In this document: piece after piece, positions 30,304 through 32,892 of the stretch
How the letters are laid out: every line of letters starts with the position of its first letter
Position numbering within the stretch: position 1 is the first letter of the stretch
Source of the DNA: JAGMDK01 sp023128695
GTDB taxonomy: Bacteria > Planctomycetota > Phycisphaerae > UBA1845 > Fen-1342
NCBI GenBank assembly: GCA_030628805.1
Contig: DAOVQG010000014.1
Coordinates: forward strand, 1-32,892
Direction: 5' to 3'
Length of the DNA stretch: 32,892 nt
Made by a program: the position numbers and the translations under genes
The notes under the pieces: generated by a model
Told to the model about the DNA's origin: nothing
Databases searched by the model: none
The model's input: only the letters and a program-made list of their open reading frames with translations

Positions 30304-31140
30304 ATGAGGACACACATAGTATTGAGCCGCGCCGCGCCACTGGCGGTGTGTCTAGCTGCGGCACTCGGGGTGTGGCTGCTCTTCTTTCCGGCGATCATGT
30401 CGTCGGACTCCCTCGATCAGTACCGGCAGGCCCTGAGTTGGGAGTTCAACGATGCGCACCCGCCGGTAATGGCGATTGTGCTGGGGCTGGTGTTGAGGAG
30501 CGGGGGGGATATCTGGACGGTAATGCTCGTGCAATCAGTGGTGGGCCTGCTGGGCGTACGTGCCCTAGTTCATGCGTGGCTGGAAGCGTTTACAGATGGG
30601 CTTATGTCGGAGACGACGCGCGCCTGGATAGCCACTGGAATAGCGCTGCTGTTGCTCGTGCCGCTGACGCCGTTGGCCTTCTACCTGATGACGTTCTGGA
30701 AAGACGCCTGGCTGGCAATCCTGTTTGTCTGGATTGGGGCGCTGGCGCTGCGACTGTTTGATGAGCCGCGGCGCAACGCGGATTGGCGGTTTGTGTTGCG
30801 CTTCGGGCTCCTTGCCGTGCTGATGGCGCTGGCGGTGCTGGTGCGGCATAATGCGCTGGTAGTGCTGCCGGCCTTTTGGCTGATCGGTTGGATGATTCTG
30901 CGACGCCGACGGGTGCGTCTTGCGTGGCTGATAGCGGGGCTGCCAGTCGTCCTTGCGCCGCTCGGGGATCGGTTGATCGGAACGGCATTCGACGTTCGGC
31001 GGGCACATCCCGTCAATCTCATCATGGCCCAGGACCTGGTCGGGCTGTGCGTCCTCGACCCGGCGCTGCGGGCGGAACTGTCCTATACTGATTGCCACAT
31101 CGCGGACGACCGTTACCAGGCCCGCTATCGCTTTTGGTAA
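30304..31140 (+). CDS. Polytopic membrane protein, N-terminal part (frame broken at 31132-31135)
   Basis: The first 278 residues of what looks like one membrane protein. It has about seven hydrophobic helices and the strings FFPAIMSSDSLDQY, FNDAHPPVMAIV and YLMTFWKDAWLAILF, reminiscent of DUF6020-type or dolichyl-phosphate glycosyltransferase-like proteins with an Asp-rich first loop. Translation stops at TAA right after YQARYRFW. Removing one T from the TTTT run at 31132-31135 restores the frame into the next segment. The break may be a sequencing error, a real mutation or a +1 frameshift site. Confidence 0.7.
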   Translation: MRTHIVLSRAAPLAVCLAAALGVWLLFFPAIMSSDSLDQYRQALSWEFNDAHPPVMAIVLGLVLRSGGDIWTVMLVQSVVGLLGVRALVHAWLEAFTDGLMSETTRAWIATGIALLLLVPLTPLAFYLMTFWKDAWLAILFVWIGALALRLFDEPRRNADWRFVLRFGLLAVLMALAVLVRHNALVVLPAFWLIGWMILRRRRVRLAWLIAGLPVVLAPLGDRLIGTAFDVRRAHPVNLIMAQDLVGLCVLDPALRAELSYTDCHIADDRYQARYRFW

Positions 31141-31141
31141 T

Positions 31142-31735
31142 GTGTCGCCCCTGCTTTGGGAGGAACCGGTGATCGTACGGGCCGAGTTCGTACAGTGCGC
31201 AACGGAGAATGAAGAATTGCGGCGGGAGTACTGGCACGCCGCCCGCTCGTTTCCGCTGGAGTTGGTGGAGGTCAAGTGCCGTGGGTTTGTCCCGCTCCTG
31301 GGATTATCGCATACGTACTACTGGGTCCACTCGCCGAATTGCGGGCTGGACCCGAATGATTACGAACTGACCGCCGCGCGGAGTGTGCGGGCGGGGCGGG
31401 AATGCGCGTTCCGCGTCGCCCATTGGGTGTCCGGTCATCGGCTCTGGCGCTGGGTATCGGGCGTGCATCTGGTATGGCTGGCGGCGACAGTGGCGGCCTT
31501 GGCAGTTACCCTGGTTCAGTACCGCCGACGGCCCAGCGCCGCCGCCCGGTTTCAGGCCTTCCTACTGCTGATGCCGCTGGCGTATTACCTGGGCTACCTG
31601 CTGGCAACGACGGCGGCCGATTTCCGCTATATGTATCCGGCCACACTGCTCATGCAGGGCTATGTCGTGGCGGCGGCCATCGCGGGGGCGTATCATCTCC
31701 GCCGCCGGTCGACTGGTGGAGGTGGTGATCGATGA
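31142..31735 (+). CDS. Polytopic membrane protein, C-terminal part (continuation in +1 frame)
   Basis: A 197-residue open frame taking over one base after the previous stop. Codons TTT GGT AAT GTG (31133-31144) give FGNVSPLLWEEPVIVRAEFV, which continues the upstream protein smoothly. It has two or three further helices (VHLVWLAATVAALAVTLV, FLLLMPLAYYLGYLLATT, MYPATLLMQGYVVAAAIAGA). No ribosome binding site precedes GTG 31142, so independent translation is unlikely. It overlaps the dehydrogenase gene by four bases, suggesting an operon. Confidence 0.7.
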   Translation: MSPLLWEEPVIVRAEFVQCATENEELRREYWHAARSFPLELVEVKCRGFVPLLGLSHTYYWVHSPNCGLDPNDYELTAARSVRAGRECAFRVAHWVSGHRLWRWVSGVHLVWLAATVAALAVTLVQYRRRPSAAARFQAFLLLMPLAYYLGYLLATTAADFRYMYPATLLMQGYVVAAAIAGAYHLRRRSTGGGGDR

Positions 31736-32697
31736 ATACGTACAAAGTTGTAATCACCCGCCGCGTCCCGCCGCCGGCGGTGGAAATGTTGGCACAAGCC
31801 GGGTTCGCGGTGGACTTGATCGACCAGGATAATCCGCCGACCCCGGAAGAACTGCTCCAGCGCGCCCGCGGGGCCGCGGGCCTGATCACGATGCTCAGTG
31901 AACGCATCGACGCGGCCCTGCTCGACGCCGCCGGGCCGGACCTGCGGGTCGTGGCGAACTTCGCCGTCGGTTTCGACAATATCGACCTCGCAGCCTGCAC
32001 ACAGCGCGGCGTTCGGGCAACAAACACGCCCGGCGTGCTGACCGACGCGACCGCCGATCTGGCGTGGACGCTCATTCTGGCGACAGCCCGCCGGGTGGTC
32101 GAGGGCGATCGCCTGGTGCGGGCCGGGGAATGGACCGGCTGGGCACCGATGCAGTACCTGGGGTTACAGCTCAGTGGTGCCACGCTCGGCATCGTCGGCG
32201 CCGGACGGATCGGCACCGCCGTCGGCCTGCGCTCCAGCGGCTTCGGCCTGAACGTGCTCTATGCGGACGAGCAGCCTAATCGCGAGTTGGAAGAGCAGGT
32301 CGGTGCCCGCCGGGTGGAGTTGGGGCAACTGATTGCCGACGCGGACGTGCTCACGCTGCACGTGCCGCTGACGTCCCGGACGCGGCACCTGATTGGCGCG
32401 GAGCAATTGGCGGCGATGAAGCCGACCGCGATCCTGATCAACACGGCCCGCGGGCCGGTTGTCGATGAAAAGGCATTAGTAGAAGCACTTCGGAGCGGCC
32501 AAATCGCGGCCGCCGGATTCGACGTCTACGAACACGAGCCGCGCCTGGCGCCGGGGCTGACGGAATTACCGAATGTGGTGGTGTTGCCGCACCTGGGCAG
32601 CGCCACGACCGCGACGCGGCGGAAGATGTCGCAGATGACGGCTGAAAACGTGATCGCGGTCCTGACTGAGCAAGAGCCGCCGAACCCGGTGAATTGA
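31732..32697 (+). CDS. D-2-hydroxyacid dehydrogenase (glyoxylate/hydroxypyruvate reductase type)
   Basis: A 321-residue NAD(P)-dependent enzyme reducing 2-oxoacids such as glyoxylate or hydroxypyruvate. The nucleotide-binding loop is GIVGAGRIGTAVG (153-165). Catalytic residues are Arg240 in INTARGPVVDE, Glu269 in FDVYEHEP and His287 in LPHLGSAT. The N-terminal substrate domain has ANFAVGFDNIDL and TNTPGVLTDATADL, typical of the GyaR/GRHPR group. Start overlaps the membrane protein frame as ATGA. Exact substrate is not determinable. Confidence 0.93.
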   Translation: MNTYKVVITRRVPPPAVEMLAQAGFAVDLIDQDNPPTPEELLQRARGAAGLITMLSERIDAALLDAAGPDLRVVANFAVGFDNIDLAACTQRGVRATNTPGVLTDATADLAWTLILATARRVVEGDRLVRAGEWTGWAPMQYLGLQLSGATLGIVGAGRIGTAVGLRSSGFGLNVLYADEQPNRELEEQVGARRVELGQLIADADVLTLHVPLTSRTRHLIGAEQLAAMKPTAILINTARGPVVDEKALVEALRSGQIAAAGFDVYEHEPRLAPGLTELPNVVVLPHLGSATTATRRKMSQMTAENVIAVLTEQEPPNPVN

Positions 32698-32703
32698 AGA
32701 AAT

Positions 32704-32729
32704 GTAGCGGCCGGGCTCTGTACCGGCCG
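32704..32729 (+). repeat. GTAGC-headed palindrome after the dehydrogenase
   Basis: GTAGC followed by GGCCGGGCTCTGTACCGGCC, six bases after the stop codon. It is the plus-strand relative of the 30-bp repeats at 26761-26850. Confidence 0.8.
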
Positions 32730-32751
32730 TAGAACGCGAGGAAATATTCGC

Positions 32752-32811
32752 CTAGCAGTCTGTCGGACTTTTTGGCGCGCTTTTTTCGGCGGTCCGTGGT
32801 AAGTTCCCGGC
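32752..32811 (+). mobile_element. Left end of an IS1182-family insertion sequence
   Basis: CTAGCAGTCTGTCGGAC followed by TTTTTGGCGCGC lies just upstream of a transposase start, where the terminal inverted repeat is expected. The other end lies outside the window, so the exact tip (CTAG or CAGTC) is uncertain. Confidence 0.6.
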
Positions 32812-32892
32812 ATGGCTACCAGATTTGTGAACGTTGATCGGAATACGCCCATGCTGCTGCCGCCGGACCTGCGTGAGTGGGTGCCGGATGAA
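32812..32892 (+). CDS. IS1182-family transposase, N-terminus (cut by window edge)
   Basis: Twenty-seven codons from ATG 32812 to the window edge: MATRFVNVDRNTPMLLPPDL followed by REWVPDE. The NVDRNTPMLLPPDLREWVP string is characteristic of the N-terminal domain of IS1182 transposases, which carry a DDE catalytic core further on. Confidence 0.85.
   Translation, partial: MATRFVNVDRNTPMLLPPDLREWVPDE

Overview
The window looks like chromosomal DNA of a GC-rich Planctomycetota bacterium. This is inferred from several features together: a secreted subtilase ending in dockerin-like GDVDGDGDVD repeats, an mcsA-mcsB pair, a lipoprotein fusing HEAT repeats to a formylglycine-generating-enzyme fold, an IS1182 end, and many short palindromic 'phrase' repeats between genes. 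No rRNA is present. One tRNA, Pro(TGG), is found.

Layout. 1-2912: the 5' end of an unknown gene and an HtrA protease (minus strand), a 71-bp perfect hairpin, and a four-helix membrane protein (plus). 2913-5079: a small accessory island lying between two direct copies of the membrane protein's last 167 bp. It holds a GIY-YIG-like gene, a small ORF, a truncated minus-strand gene and a REP-associated tyrosine transposase (RAYT) flanked by inverted GGGGTCAGGAGCC motifs. 5133-7525: a two-gene type II restriction-modification system (minus). 7670-9208: SpoVR. 9209-11080: tRNA-Pro plus decayed gene ends and repeats. 11083-12609: the HEAT/FGE lipoprotein. 12965-13564: a DUF433/DUF5615 toxin-antitoxin pair. 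13586-17340 (minus): a spore-photoproduct-lyase-like radical SAM protein and the subtilase. 17886-20523 (plus): a DtxR-like regulator, a ferritin-like protein, McsA and the McsB protein-arginine kinase. 20700-21896 (minus): a YgeW-type carbamoyltransferase. 22521-26362 (plus): succinate dehydrogenase sdhC-sdhA-sdhB, with eight 28-bp palindromic repeats between sdhA and sdhB. 26888-29202: two overlapping CNNM/CorC-like membrane proteins. 29534-32697: a lipoprotein, a membrane protein split by a +1 frameshift, and a D-2-hydroxyacid dehydrogenase. 32752-end: the left end of an IS1182-family element.

The most interesting signal is between the genes. Most intergenic regions carry short palindromes with a shared design: a 5' GTGGC or GTAGC head followed by a G+C-rich hairpin such as CGGGC..GCCCG. 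They occur singly, as inverted pairs, as tandem arrays and nested inside one another. A 5' GTAG/GTGG tetranucleotide beside a hairpin is the published hallmark of REP elements mobilised by RAYT transposases, and a RAYT lies in this window. I therefore propose a planctomycete REP/BIME system whose hairpin sequence varies while head and fold stay constant. The link between this RAYT and the GTRGC elements is inference: its own flanks carry a different motif.
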